49,164 bases of DNA, taken from positions 1 to 49,164 of the forward strand of contig VSNO01000008.1 in the NCBI GenBank assembly GCA_009774375.1, written 5' to 3'. Below, one piece after another: positions 15,523 to 24,427 of the stretch (positions within the stretch are counted from its first letter, which is position 1; each line of letters starts with the position of its first letter). The position numbers and the translations under genes are program-made. The notes under the pieces were generated by a model. The model saw only the letters and a program-made list of their open reading frames with translations. It had not been told where the DNA came from and ran no database searches. Source of the stretch: Lachnospiraceae bacterium. GTDB taxonomy: Bacteria > Bacillota > Clostridia > Lachnospirales > Lachnospiraceae.

Positions 15523-16083
15523 TCATGACCACCGCTTCATCCCCTCTGGCTCAAGGTCAAACTGATCGAGAATCTTTCCCGCAATATGCCTTGTACAGTC
15601 CTCTATGGAACCTGGGTTGTTATAATAACTTAAAACCGGCGGAAGAATGACCGCCCCGAGCTGGCTGGCCTCATACATATTCCGCAGATGAAGCGTTCCA
15701 AAAGGACATTCCCTGGTCACGAGAACCAGCCTGCGGCGCTCTTTCAGGGTGACGTCAGCTGCCCGGAGGAGCAGATTATCACTGTAACCGCTGACAATCC
15801 CCGCAAGTGTCTTCATACTGCATGGGACAACCACCATTCCCAATGTGCGGAATGTACCACTGGCCGGGCCTGCACCGATATTGCTGTTATCGTAGACGAT
15901 ATCTGCAAGCCCGCGTATTTGCATGAGCGACAGCTCTGTTTCGAATGTTATTGTCCGCTCAGCGCTTTCGGTATATACAAGATGTGTTTCGATGTCAGAC
16001 ATATTTTTTAACTGCCTTAGCACCTCCACTGCAACCGGTATCCCGGAAGCTCCGCTGATTCCAACGATGATCCTTCTTTTCAT
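15523..16083 (-). CDS. ubiX: UbiX-family flavin prenyltransferase
   Basis: A 186-residue flavoprotein that joins dimethylallyl phosphate to FMN to make prenylated FMN, the cofactor of UbiD decarboxylases. It shows the N-terminal Rossmann motif IVGISGASGIPVAVE, the PCSMKTLAGIVSGYSDNLLLRAADVTLKERRRLVLVTRE block (FMN and phosphate contacts) and the PPVLSYYNNP segment. It starts 14 bases after the UbiD stop, so both are made together; in Lactobacillus plantarum the matching gene is lpdB. Here it serves aromatic acid decarboxylation rather than ubiquinone synthesis, since Clostridia make no ubiquinone. Confidence 0.95.
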   Translation of the reverse strand: MKRRIIVGISGASGIPVAVEVLRQLKNMSDIETHLVYTESAERTITFETELSLMQIRGLADIVYDNSNIGAGPASGTFRTLGMVVVPCSMKTLAGIVSGYSDNLLLRAADVTLKERRRLVLVTRECPFGTLHLRNMYEASQLGAVILPPVLSYYNNPGSIEDCTRHIAGKILDQFDLEPEGMKRWS

Positions 16084-16096
16084 TGCCGTAACCTTC

Positions 16097-17575
16097 CTAC
16101 CATTCTTTCAGCCACTGATGCGGATCCACTTCGAGGAACTCAGCCCTCCTGAAATGCTCCCTTAAATGAAATGGAACGGTACAGTCATAGATTGTCTTGC
16201 AGCTGATCCCTACATCACTGATGGAATCTGCATATTCCGGAGACGACGACGGGTCAAGCGGGTGACAGCGGACTCCCGGAATCGTGATAATATCCTTATC
16301 CCCCTGAAATCTGGTATTCATCGCCCAGAGCACATCGTCACTGTCAAACAGATCGACATCATCGTCAACCAGAATGACATTCTTCAGCTCCGGAAACGCG
16401 GAGAAAGCGAGCAATGCCGCCTGCCTTTGCTTTCCTTCGTCTGTGTGCACTGTTTTGGCAACCTGGAGAACTGCCATGTACTTGCCGCATCCAGACCTGT
16501 GCGCATATACATTTTTCAGCTTACCTGGCAGCGCTTTCTCAATCATCCCGATAATACTTGCCTCTGTCGGTATGCCAGCCATATTCAGATGCTCGTCGCT
16601 TGGCCCGATACAGGTCTGCATGATCGGATGCTCCCTGTGTGTGACCGCATGCACTTTGATCAGCCAGGTCTCACTGCTTGCCCGTCCACTGTATCCCGGA
16701 AATTCCGGCATGGCAAAACCTGTATGCGAATTTTGATCCTCCACGACACGGCGCCCGGTAATGATCTCACCCTCTATCACATATTCCGCATTGGCAATCG
16801 CATTTTCATTGACAGTCTTACACTTTACAAGTTCCACCGGATGCTCCCTCAAAGCGCCGGCAATCGAAAGCTCGTTAAAGCCAAGCGGCGTTGTCGGCGG
16901 CTCGAAACAAGCCGTGATCTCGATTGCCGGATCGACGCCAATACTGATGGATATCGGCAGATTCCGTCCCAATTCCTCCGCCCTTTCCGCCATTGCCCCG
17001 ATATGTCTGGAGCCGGGCTGCAGAAAAATCGACAGTTCATCCTTTGACTGAATGCACATTCTATGAATCGTTACATCGGATTCTCCTGTGTCGGGATGCG
17101 TCGCATAACACATCCCCAGCGTAATATACGGACCTGCGTCCGTTGGTGTATTGGTCGGTGCAGGCACCAGCTTATTCAGGTCAAAATCTGCGTCTGTCGC
17201 CAGATGGACAACTTCCTGGCATGGAGCAGGAGTGTCAATCACAACTGGCGCGACCGCATTGTCCACACAGTCGTGCAGCAGCCAGCCAAGCCGTTCCGGT
17301 TCACATCCGAAAAGCATTCCTACACGCTTGCGGCTTGCCAGCAGCCCGATTATAACCCGCGCGTCATCAAAGCCCTTTATCTTATTGAACATCATTGCCG
17401 GACCCTCAATCGTGGTCGGGCGCTTCACTGTCCCCCCGGCTCCGACATAGCGGTAAACACCAGAAAGCTCTGCCTCCGGGTTTACCTCCACATCTGTTTC
17501 AACATATTGTCCTTTCTGTGTTTTGAGAAATTCAATTGCCGTCCGGAGATCCCGTATGTCTGTTCTATTATTCAT
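16097..17575 (-). CDS. lpdC: UbiD-family decarboxylase, gallate decarboxylase (LpdC)-like
   Basis: A 492-residue prenyl-FMN-dependent decarboxylase. Throughout its length it follows the pattern I know of L. plantarum gallate/protocatechuate decarboxylase LpdC: YVETDVEVNPEAELSGVYRY, GGTVKRPT, EGPAMMFNKIKGF, LVPAPTNTPTDAGPYIT, DVTIHRM (the conserved Arg), FEPPTTPLGFNEL, the Glu-containing IEGEI, HTGFAMPEFPGY, GIPTEASI and RQAALLAFSAF. It would convert gallate to pyrogallol and CO2 in the cytoplasm. Two ATG codons (17581, 17575) follow GAGG; the second has the better 9-base spacing. It lies between tannase and ubiX. Other phenolic acids are possible substrates. Confidence 0.9.
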   Translation of the reverse strand: MNNRTDIRDLRTAIEFLKTQKGQYVETDVEVNPEAELSGVYRYVGAGGTVKRPTTIEGPAMMFNKIKGFDDARVIIGLLASRKRVGMLFGCEPERLGWLLHDCVDNAVAPVVIDTPAPCQEVVHLATDADFDLNKLVPAPTNTPTDAGPYITLGMCYATHPDTGESDVTIHRMCIQSKDELSIFLQPGSRHIGAMAERAEELGRNLPISISIGVDPAIEITACFEPPTTPLGFNELSIAGALREHPVELVKCKTVNENAIANAEYVIEGEIITGRRVVEDQNSHTGFAMPEFPGYSGRASSETWLIKVHAVTHREHPIMQTCIGPSDEHLNMAGIPTEASIIGMIEKALPGKLKNVYAHRSGCGKYMAVLQVAKTVHTDEGKQRQAALLAFSAFPELKNVILVDDDVDLFDSDDVLWAMNTRFQGDKDIITIPGVRCHPLDPSSSPEYADSISDVGISCKTIYDCTVPFHLREHFRRAEFLEVDPHQWLKEW

Positions 17576-17613
17576 ACCCATTCACCTCAAATCATTTTAC
17601 ACCTGTTTTCATT

Positions 17614-19341
17614 TCAGGCTTTTTTTAGTATTTCTTCAATCCATTCAACCGCCTCGCCCGGATAGTCCGCTTCGCTGTGCGGCTGCTCCCAGACAAGCTG
17701 ATAATCCACGTCTTTCCCGGCCGCCGCAAGCAGACAGGCCAGTGTCATGCTGACAGAAAAGGAAGTATCCGCATCACTTGCGCCCACACGGATCCGATAG
17801 TACTGCGCCTGTGTACTCTTTTCCGCCGTGCCAATATAATGAAACGGATTGATCAGGTAAATCTGCCTGTCAAGCTCCTCATTTCCGACGGCCTGGGCAT
17901 ACGATGCATGATATTTCCCATACTCCTGTGGAAAACGCTCCTTTAATTTTTCCAGCGCCGCAGCAATATAAGAATTGAAGTGTCTCATCGGGATATCTGC
18001 GTTTCCAAATACTTTATTTTCTCCGCTGTCCATACCCAAAACATCAAAAGAAGTGCATGGCTTCATTCTGCGCCTGTGATTTAAGACATAGCTGTCAATA
18101 TCACTGATAACAGCCTTCTCCCCATCCCATGACAGCCACGCTCTCTTATCTTTTCCCGACACCTCCATCATCGGCGGCACAAACGGATGCGCCTCCACAC
18201 CCTTCGGTGGTCTGGATACCATATCGCCAAGTGTCGGCGGCTCCATCGGTTTGTCAAACGGCGGCTTGTCAACAGGCCTGTTCAGCGCCACACCAGGACC
18301 TGCATGACCCTGCATCATATCCGCATCGTCATCCTTTTTTCCCATCGGTGCCGGCGCTTGAAAGGTATAATTGCCGTTCAGATAGTCTTCCACACTGTAT
18401 TTCTCGGGCAGCTCTCCCCGGTCAAGCTTTTTCAGATAAACTGAAGCTGCCTCGTTCAGTTTTGCCATCAGATAGTCCACTCCGCTCCCGCTTCTTCCGT
18501 CCTCTCCAATGACCAGCATTTCCCCTGTTTCTGGATGTTTCAGCCCCAGGCTGTTAAAATATTGGATATACTCTTTGGCAAGTGCGTCAGAAAGCGCCTC
18601 CTGGAACGGACTCATCACGCTTGCCGGACCTGCCGGTGACGCCTCATTCTCCTTGTCTGCGCCAAACAGCCATTCATAGGCAAGATCCGCATGCTCCAGG
18701 TCCACGATCGGACAGTAAATCTGGGAGGCATAAACCGCGTCGCTCTCGTCCATAAATGCACCGTTTGCCTCAAGATACGGGGTGAAATTTTCATTGTCGC
18801 CAGTGACAGCCAGAAGCGTGGACATCGCTCCTCCTGCACTCCATCCAATCGATATCAGTTTCGTCATATCACCCGGTATGGAAGCACGGTTATGTCTGAT
18901 AAAACGGATGCCTGTTTTCAAGTCCACCAGATTGACCGGCGCTTTTCCACAGAACCTGCCCGTATCATCTTTGGACTCATGTCCCCGGTTGCCACAGGTA
19001 ACGTAGACATATCCTTGCTCCAAATAAGGGTGCGCATAGCACCGGGGACCATCCAGCCATACATGCGGCATCTGCATATATCCCGCCGAATTATTCTCGA
19101 AAATAACCGGCGCTGTGTCCGCATGGTACCCATTGATCTCCCCTTTGGGATCGATCACTCCGCCTGCATTCATATACGCCTCCGGCACAAAGATACTGAG
19201 CCGCTGAAATTTCGGCGTCGTCGCCTTGTCTGTGTAGAGGATATCTTCCAGGCACCACACACGGTACTTCTCATCAAAAGCCCATAGATCTTTACAATCC
19301 GACAGTTCCATTGTTTTGTTGGCAACTGGTATCTCAAACAT
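17614..19341 (-). CDS. tanB: Bacterial tannase (tannin acyl hydrolase, subtype B-like)
   Basis: A 575-residue serine esterase that would cleave galloyl esters to gallate. No signal peptide is seen, so it should act in the cytoplasm. Residues matching the L. plantarum tannase active site are all present: nucleophile Ser168 in GWSAG, Lys427 in RRRMKP, Glu441 in SGENKVFG, Asp523 and Asp525 in SDADTSF, and His555 in EQPHSEADY. The segments APVIFENNSAGY, LKTGIRFIRHNRASIPGD and YCPIVDLEHADLAYEW also match. An extra Pro-rich stretch of about 65 residues (about 333-397) sits in the lid region. It is followed by lpdC after 32 bases; GGAGG lies 8 bases before ATG 19341. Confidence 0.9.
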   Translation of the reverse strand: MFEIPVANKTMELSDCKDLWAFDEKYRVWCLEDILYTDKATTPKFQRLSIFVPEAYMNAGGVIDPKGEINGYHADTAPVIFENNSAGYMQMPHVWLDGPRCYAHPYLEQGYVYVTCGNRGHESKDDTGRFCGKAPVNLVDLKTGIRFIRHNRASIPGDMTKLISIGWSAGGAMSTLLAVTGDNENFTPYLEANGAFMDESDAVYASQIYCPIVDLEHADLAYEWLFGADKENEASPAGPASVMSPFQEALSDALAKEYIQYFNSLGLKHPETGEMLVIGEDGRSGSGVDYLMAKLNEAASVYLKKLDRGELPEKYSVEDYLNGNYTFQAPAPMGKKDDDADMMQGHAGPGVALNRPVDKPPFDKPMEPPTLGDMVSRPPKGVEAHPFVPPMMEVSGKDKRAWLSWDGEKAVISDIDSYVLNHRRRMKPCTSFDVLGMDSGENKVFGNADIPMRHFNSYIAAALEKLKERFPQEYGKYHASYAQAVGNEELDRQIYLINPFHYIGTAEKSTQAQYYRIRVGASDADTSFSVSMTLACLLAAAGKDVDYQLVWEQPHSEADYPGEAVEWIEEILKKA

Positions 19342-19376
19342 TTTAAATTCCCTCCTTGATTTCTGTTAAACTCTGC

Positions 19377-20333
19377 CTATATAAATTGTTTTTCCATCCA
19401 TTTCCAGAGAATATTCATATTCCAGTCGCTGGAGTATTCTTTATCCTCGTGGTCCGCATCCGGAAGCGGCACAAACTCTACTCTTCCCTGCCCCAGTTTC
19501 CGGTAGATCGCATTGACAAAATTCACGCTCTGCATAAAGGGAACCAGACGATCTGCACAGCCATGTTCCACCAAAAGCGGCGCCATGTTCTCATTGATGT
19601 ATGTCATCGGGTTCGCCTTACCAAGCCACTCGTCAGAAAGCTCCTGCAGTGCGCCGCCCATATAACCTGACTCGGCAGAGGCAGCTTCATCGTGATCTGC
19701 AAAGCTCACGCCATTCGCCCTTGCCTGCGCATCCATATTCCGAAAGTCAATTGGTCCAAACTGGTCGATCGCAAACAACACGCCGCATTCTGTATCAAAG
19801 GTTTTTCCCTCCTCTCCCGGAAATGCTCCATTCGGAATATTCATTCCCAGCATCGCTGACAGATTTCCCCCGGCAGACCCGCCGATCACAGCGATCTTAT
19901 CCGGAATCACCTGATACTCGGCTGCATGTTTTCTCAGGAAGCGCACCGCCTGCCTGCAGTCCAGTACTGCAGCCGGAAAGATCGCCTCCCCGCTCAGTCT
20001 GTACTCAATGGAGCCGACTGCTATTCCCTTTTCCAGAAACTTCAGATACGTATCCATATGGTCGTCGCGTTTATCCCCCATACCAAAACCGCCGCCATGA
20101 ATGTGCAGCAGAACTGCAAAAGGACCTTCCCCTTCCTGCGGATAATAGAGATCCATCACTTGATTTTTGGACTCCTGTGCATAGGGAATGTCCAGTTTCT
20201 TATGCTTTACCCAGCTGATATCCGCCATCTTCATCTCCATCGGGGGCGGACCGCCGGCTTGTCCTTTATTCTGTCCAAAACTCAAAGAACCTTTCAGATC
20301 TGCATAATTATCTAACCCAAATTCTTTACCCAT
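19377..20333 (-). CDS. Alpha/beta-hydrolase, carboxylesterase / feruloyl esterase-like
   Basis: A 318-residue esterase of the HGGG-type (BD-FAE / hormone-sensitive lipase-like) family. Oxyanion motif HIHGGGFGMGD, nucleophile GGSAGG, acid in HGCADRLVPF and catalytic His in DADHEDKEY are all present, so it looks active. No signal peptide is seen. It lies between the symporter and tannase genes, 35 bases before tannase, and probably cleaves a related phenolic or galloyl ester, or deacylates sugars freed by tannase. It resembles the damaged lipoprotein esterase at 12311-13705. Confidence 0.85.
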   Translation of the reverse strand: MGKEFGLDNYADLKGSLSFGQNKGQAGGPPPMEMKMADISWVKHKKLDIPYAQESKNQVMDLYYPQEGEGPFAVLLHIHGGGFGMGDKRDDHMDTYLKFLEKGIAVGSIEYRLSGEAIFPAAVLDCRQAVRFLRKHAAEYQVIPDKIAVIGGSAGGNLSAMLGMNIPNGAFPGEEGKTFDTECGVLFAIDQFGPIDFRNMDAQARANGVSFADHDEAASAESGYMGGALQELSDEWLGKANPMTYINENMAPLLVEHGCADRLVPFMQSVNFVNAIYRKLGQGRVEFVPLPDADHEDKEYSSDWNMNILWKWMEKQFI

Positions 20334-20369
20334 TTTTCTCCTCCTAATTGTTCACACTTATTTTGGAAA

Positions 20370-20403
20370 TGCCAGGATAACTGATGTTTTAGCTATCCCG
20401 GCA
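20370..20403 (-). terminator. Hairpin between symporter and esterase genes
   Basis: TGCCAGGATA (20370-20379) pairs with TATCCCGGCA (20394-20403); with one G-U pair the 10-bp stem is complete on the minus-strand RNA. No long U run follows, so it may tune the ratio of the upstream transporter to the downstream enzymes. Confidence 0.4.
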
Positions 20404-20424
20404 CTCTTATGTAAGGTTTCTACC

Positions 20425-21207
20425 TCATCGGCGGGCGCTCCTCCTCATGGAGCTTGCGATACTCCGGAGCATTAACAGCGGAAATACACCGATCAAAACC
20501 AGAATATAGAAATATCTGTTTTTCAGCACTCCCTTGAGCTGCTCTCCCATCGGGGCGCTCTCCCTTACAGGCACGCCGCCCGCATCGTTTCCCGTACCGA
20601 CTTCCTTGTTGAGCAGCCCTGAGATCAGAATCAGAACCATGGCAATTACGCCGAGTATGATGCTGGAAACCCGCCATCCCGTATTCATGACAAGCGGCGT
20701 GATCGCAGAACCTGCTATTAACCCAATGATGTTATTTCCAAGGGACTGGAAGGTTGCCAGCATCGTATGCTCTTTCGGGTTGTCGGTCATCAATGGAAGC
20801 ATCGCTGTGTTTGCAATTCCATAAATGGTATAAACGATACAATTCATAAATATATAAGTCGCATATGCATAGATCAGTTTCCCGCCGTCACTCGCCCCCA
20901 TCGGCACATTCATCAGTAAAAACATACCGATCAGCATCAACGGAGCTGACAACAGAAGCCATGGTCTTGCTTTTCCGAGCTTTGAGTGTGTCTTATCAAT
21001 GATCCCACCCATCACAAAATCACTGATACCATCAAATACCCGGCACACTAAGAACATTGTGGCAATCGCGCCCGCACCGATCAATGCCGAGTCGGTATAG
21101 TACTGGAGCAAAAATGCAGCGGCAATCTGGTTATAAATATTGCCGGCGCCTGTACCCAGCGCATAGGCTGTTTTGTTCACCACAGGGACTTTTCCTTTGT
21201 TTTCCAT
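20425..21207 (-). pseudogene. GPH-family (glycoside-pentoside-hexuronide) symporter, C-terminally truncated
   Basis: A 260-residue ORF encodes the first half of a GPH/MFS symporter: YALGTGAGNIYNQIAAAFLL, DGISDFVMGGIIDKTHSKLGKARPWLL (conserved D-x-x-x-G and loop 2-3 motif) and PLMTDNPKEHTMLATF. About six membrane helices remain. It ends in VFPLLMLRSIASSMRRSARR where a family member should go on for some 200 more residues. A neighbouring frame ends with APEYRKLHEEERPPMR, like the charged tail of such proteins, so the second half was probably deleted. As first gene before esterase, tannase and lpdC, it was likely the importer of the galloylated substrate or galloyl glycoside. Confidence 0.75.
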
Positions 21208-21308
21208 AAGAAAACCTCCTTCATCTTTTTGTCATCAGATTCTTCTGCCCTCATAAGAGCCTGTTCATGTGATGAGATTTATGATAACAGATTTATGGAG
21301 CCTATTTT

Positions 21309-21326
21309 ATGCAAAATATTGATTTT
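21309..21326. promoter_or_regulatory. Shared motif ATGCAA-N4-TTGATTTT, copy 1
   Basis: This 18-base motif overlaps the -35 box of the predicted LysR promoter in the divergent symporter/LysR gap. A second copy is at 23238-23255. It is a candidate LysR-type operator. Confidence 0.45.
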
Positions 21327-21347
21327 CAGATTCTTTTCCCTTATAAT
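21319..21347 (+). promoter_or_regulatory. Predicted sigma-A promoter for the LysR pair
   Basis: TTGATT (21319-21324) and TATAAT (21342-21347) with a 17-base spacer, 80 bases before the LysR start at 21427. Confidence 0.6.
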
Positions 21348-21426
21348 TAACAGAAGGGAATGACACGGTTCCTCCATCGTAAAACCCATGCTTTAAATAA
21401 TATATGAGAAGGGAGATAACACCGAT

Positions 21427-22320
21427 ATGGAATTGGACCGATTACAGGAATTTACAATCCTTGCAGAAGAACGATCATTGAAAAAAGCTGCCGAACGGCT
21501 GGGAATCGCGCCGAATGTGCTGTCCATGCGTATGCACAGTCTTGAAGATTCACTCAATACCAAACTTTTCAAACGCGTCAGGAACGGAATCGAGCTGACA
21601 GAAACCGGAAACTCCCTGATTCCTAATATCGATTCATTTTTCAGGTCCTATACACAAATGACAGACTCGCTCAGCAATATCAAAAATCATACATTTCAAA
21701 CATTAAACCTGCAGTTCTGTGCCCATCTGATTGCTTCGGAAATGGGCCCATACCTGGATATTTTCTGCAGAAAGCATCCACAGCTTCTTCTCAATATTTA
21801 TGATGAGAACACATGCCTGATACGGGGCGGCCTGAAAACAGGAAAGGTCGATATCTCCTTTGTGGTGTGCAGAGAGCACGATTTTGAGGACATTGCCGGC
21901 CGGATTCCCCTATCCCATTTTCCAAACATGTATGTATATCTCCCACTGGACCATTCGCTGGCAAACGAAAAAAAGATTCATTTTTCAGATCTTATGGGTG
22001 AAACATTTATCCTTTATCCAAATATGTGCGATTCATGGACCCGTGATCTGCAGGTTTCCATGTTAGATCAGTCCGGAATTGTTTATCAGATTTATGACGA
22101 ATCCAGCTCACCGTTCTTTTTCGACCTGCTCGTTCCGATCGGAAAAGGCGTCCGCCTGTGGAACTGGCGTGAGGAAAACACACCGAATACTGTGCTGCTT
22201 CCCATCATGGACAGCGGCTATGATACCTATCTGTATATGCTGTATGACACCAGGACCGAGAATCCCGCAGTCCTTCCGTTCATCAACGGATTTCTAAAAC
22301 ACAGGAGCAGTAAGAAATGA
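21427..22320 (+). CDS. LysR family transcriptional regulator, first of a pair
   Basis: A 297-residue LysR-type regulator. The helix-turn-helix is at 1-60 (LQEFTILAEERSLKKAAERLGIAPNVLSMRMHSLEDSLN); its recognition helix PNVLSMRMHSLE departs from the usual QSALSRQIKRLE. The effector domain follows from about 90. It diverges from the symporter-tannase-lpdC operon and overlaps the next LysR gene by four bases (ATGA). In L. plantarum tannase genes are controlled by a LysR regulator, so a gallate or galloyl ester inducer is plausible (inference). Confidence 0.9.
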   Translation: MELDRLQEFTILAEERSLKKAAERLGIAPNVLSMRMHSLEDSLNTKLFKRVRNGIELTETGNSLIPNIDSFFRSYTQMTDSLSNIKNHTFQTLNLQFCAHLIASEMGPYLDIFCRKHPQLLLNIYDENTCLIRGGLKTGKVDISFVVCREHDFEDIAGRIPLSHFPNMYVYLPLDHSLANEKKIHFSDLMGETFILYPNMCDSWTRDLQVSMLDQSGIVYQIYDESSSPFFFDLLVPIGKGVRLWNWREENTPNTVLLPIMDSGYDTYLYMLYDTRTENPAVLPFINGFLKHRSSKK

Positions 22321-23210
22321 CATCAGAACAGTTAAATGAATTTTATATTCTCTCAACAACACTCAATTACAGCGAAACTGCCCAGAAGCTTTTTATCTCG
22401 CAGTCCACTTTGAGCCGCCATATCAAGAGCATGGAAGACGAATTGAGTGTCTGTCTGTTTGCAAGAAACACAAGAAATGTGGTATTGACAAGTGAAGGGA
22501 AATTTTTACAGATACAGATTCCGCGCCTGCTGAAAAAAGCCATGGATATCGAATCTTTTGTCAACCTGAAATCAATCACGACAAACGGCCGCGTAAATAT
22601 CCTGGCTGCTCCACAGACACTCAACACTGGCATCTTACAGTTCCTGCGCGATTTTCAGGATCAATATAAAAATATCTGCATGGAAGTCATGCCAACCGTA
22701 CAGCGCCCTGCGATTGAGCTGATCTACAGTACTGATATCATGCTGTCCTCCAGCGATTTTACCAAAACAAAGCGGGAAGATATTGATGCGATGCTTGTTT
22801 CCACACAATCTGCCCTGCTGGCCATCCCTCCGCGCCATCATTTCGGCGAAAAAGCCCAGGTCAGTCTTTCTGACCTGGACAATGAGATCCTGATCATTCC
22901 CTGCGCGGACGATCCGGCTGGTCCATATGCACAACTTTCCCTGATGGCCAAGCGCAAATGCTGCGGACTTGCAAATATCGCATCCACAACTGAGGATCAT
23001 GCACTTTTGCAGGTGGAGCTCGGACACGGCATCATGATCATCCCCCACCACCTCAAGCATCATGTGTATGCGCATACAAGGACAATCCCTATATCCGATC
23101 CGGATTGCTTCTTTCCAATTTACGCATACCATAACCTGAACAATAAGAACGGCGCCGCAATGTTATTTTATGAAAGTATGACAAAACACTTTCAAAAGAG
23201 CATGCTTTAA
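22317..23210 (+). CDS. LysR family transcriptional regulator, second of a pair
   Basis: A 297-residue LysR protein with a canonical helix-turn-helix (LNEFYILSTTLNYSETAQKLFISQSTLSRHIKSMEDEL) and an effector domain ending KSML. It overlaps the preceding LysR gene by ATGA, so both are made from one transcript. The effector half is only distantly like its partner, so the two probably respond to different ligands, or form a two-input switch for the tannin operon. Confidence 0.9.
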   Translation: MTSEQLNEFYILSTTLNYSETAQKLFISQSTLSRHIKSMEDELSVCLFARNTRNVVLTSEGKFLQIQIPRLLKKAMDIESFVNLKSITTNGRVNILAAPQTLNTGILQFLRDFQDQYKNICMEVMPTVQRPAIELIYSTDIMLSSSDFTKTKREDIDAMLVSTQSALLAIPPRHHFGEKAQVSLSDLDNEILIIPCADDPAGPYAQLSLMAKRKCCGLANIASTTEDHALLQVELGHGIMIIPHHLKHHVYAHTRTIPISDPDCFFPIYAYHNLNNKNGAAMLFYESMTKHFQKSML

Positions 23211-23237
23211 GACACGCTGATTCCGTAGTCCGCTTTT

Positions 23238-23255
23238 ATGCAAATTTTTGATTTT
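23238..23255. promoter_or_regulatory. Shared motif ATGCAA-N4-TTGATTTT, copy 2
   Basis: Same 18-base motif as at 21309-21326, here in the convergent gap between the second LysR gene and lpdD. No matching -10 box at 17 bases was seen. Confidence 0.35.
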
Positions 23256-23308
23256 ATACATAATAATTTCCTTTATTGTTATCTTCCATGCAATATTTAT
23301 TGCTGCAG

Positions 23309-23653
23309 TCAGAAGGCAAAATTTTGAACCGCGGCAATCACTTCCTCAATTTGGGCGGAACTGATGTTATCCATATGAAAACCGCCAGTGCACACAACAG
23401 TTACACCGTACTTTTTGGATGCTTTTTCCGCCAGTATACGGCATATAACATCATCTTTATGCCCGGTGACATTCATCACAGAAGATGTTGTGCTGGCAGA
23501 TTCGTCCCCAGTCAGTGAAAAACGGGGAACTGCCAGCACCGCTGTTCCTATATGGGGTCTTTCGCCCCCCTGAATCGTAATCAGAATATCTTCCCCTATA
23601 CGTCGGGTAGAGATATATAATTTCACGAATGATAATTTAATTTCTGTTTCCAT
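23309..23653 (-). CDS. lpdD: LpdD-like protein, partner of the gallate decarboxylase
   Basis: A 114-residue cytoplasmic protein. The pattern GEDILITIQGGERPHIGTAV, then SSVMNVTGHKDDVICRILAE and VVCTGGFHMDNISSAQIEEVI resembles the LpdD / prenylated-flavin chaperone family that accompanies LpdB and LpdC. It is thought to help the UbiD-type enzyme receive or keep its prenyl-FMN cofactor. In this window it is separated from lpdC and ubiX by the LysR pair and transcribed alone; GGGAG lies 6 bases before ATG 23653. Assignment rests on remembered family pattern and on context. Confidence 0.7.
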   Translation of the reverse strand: METEIKLSFVKLYISTRRIGEDILITIQGGERPHIGTAVLAVPRFSLTGDESASTTSSVMNVTGHKDDVICRILAEKASKKYGVTVVCTGGFHMDNISSAQIEEVIAAVQNFAF

Positions 23654-23852
23654 AAATCTCCCTTTATCTTACATTTTTCAGAACATCATTTTCGTCAATC
23701 AGGATAACCGCCCTTTTCCTTAATCTTATTCAGCCGCCGGGATAAAATTTAATTGGCAAGTTCAAAGTCCTCTGGTTCTCTTTAGTATATCCCATAATCC
23801 AGGTAGTTGTAAAGATTATCCAGGATCTCTCATTCAGCTTCCCTGGAACGGG

Positions 23853-24390
23853 TTATTTTTTAATGGTTCCTAAATGCCACCCTTCCGCCTGCTCCCTGAT
23901 TCGCACGAACTCCCTGTAAGTTCCTTCCTGCTCCAGAAGCTCCTTATGAGTCCCTCTCTGCGCCACAAAGCTGGCACTTTCTTGATTTCATTGGAAAACA
24001 CCTCCAGCTTTGCAAGGGACCCCACCATGGACAGGGACAGCATGACCGCAAGCGCCGCCTGTGCCGCCGTAACCACTCCGTCCGCCCAAGCAGAAGCGCC
24101 GCCGGCAGTACACCTAACAGAGTGAACGAGAACAGGGCAAATTCCAGCTTCATCGTCACCCATGTGGAAGAGAGCCATCTGATCACAAATGTCCTGTAAT
24201 TCAGGATAGCGGACGAAAATTTCTCGTAAGACTCCCCCGCCCTGCCAAATGCCTTGATGACCTCGATACCTTCCGGCTCAATGTCCTCGATTTTCTATAC
24301 CATAATCCCCCTTAATCTCCCCGATGCTGTGTTTCGTCACTTCCCCCAGCGGCGCGTGCAGAAACCGATCTGCCACACGGCCCCGCAACC
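23853..24390 (-). pseudogene. ABC multidrug-type exporter remnant
   Basis: Pieces of one ABC exporter in several frames. Near 24385-24300 is VADRFLHAPLGEVTKHSIGE (early membrane domain). From 24290 come IEDIEPEGIEVIKAFGRAG and FEKFSS-like coupling-helix sequence. Then AALAVMLSLSMVGSLAKLEVF from the last helices. From about 23970 comes only the extreme C-terminus, QRGTHKELLEQEGTYREFV to IRE and KK, with TAA at 23853. Practically the whole ATPase domain is deleted and several frameshifts are present, so nothing functional can be made. Confidence 0.75.
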
Positions 24391-24427
24391 TCCGCTGTCT
24401 GCTGATTCACACCGGACACCTAACCGA

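Noticed and set aside
15523..17575. UbiX/UbiD pair as ubiquinone biosynthesis genes
   Set aside because: The context (tannase, LpdD) and close pattern match to LpdC, and the absence of ubiquinone in Clostridia, point to phenolic acid decarboxylation.
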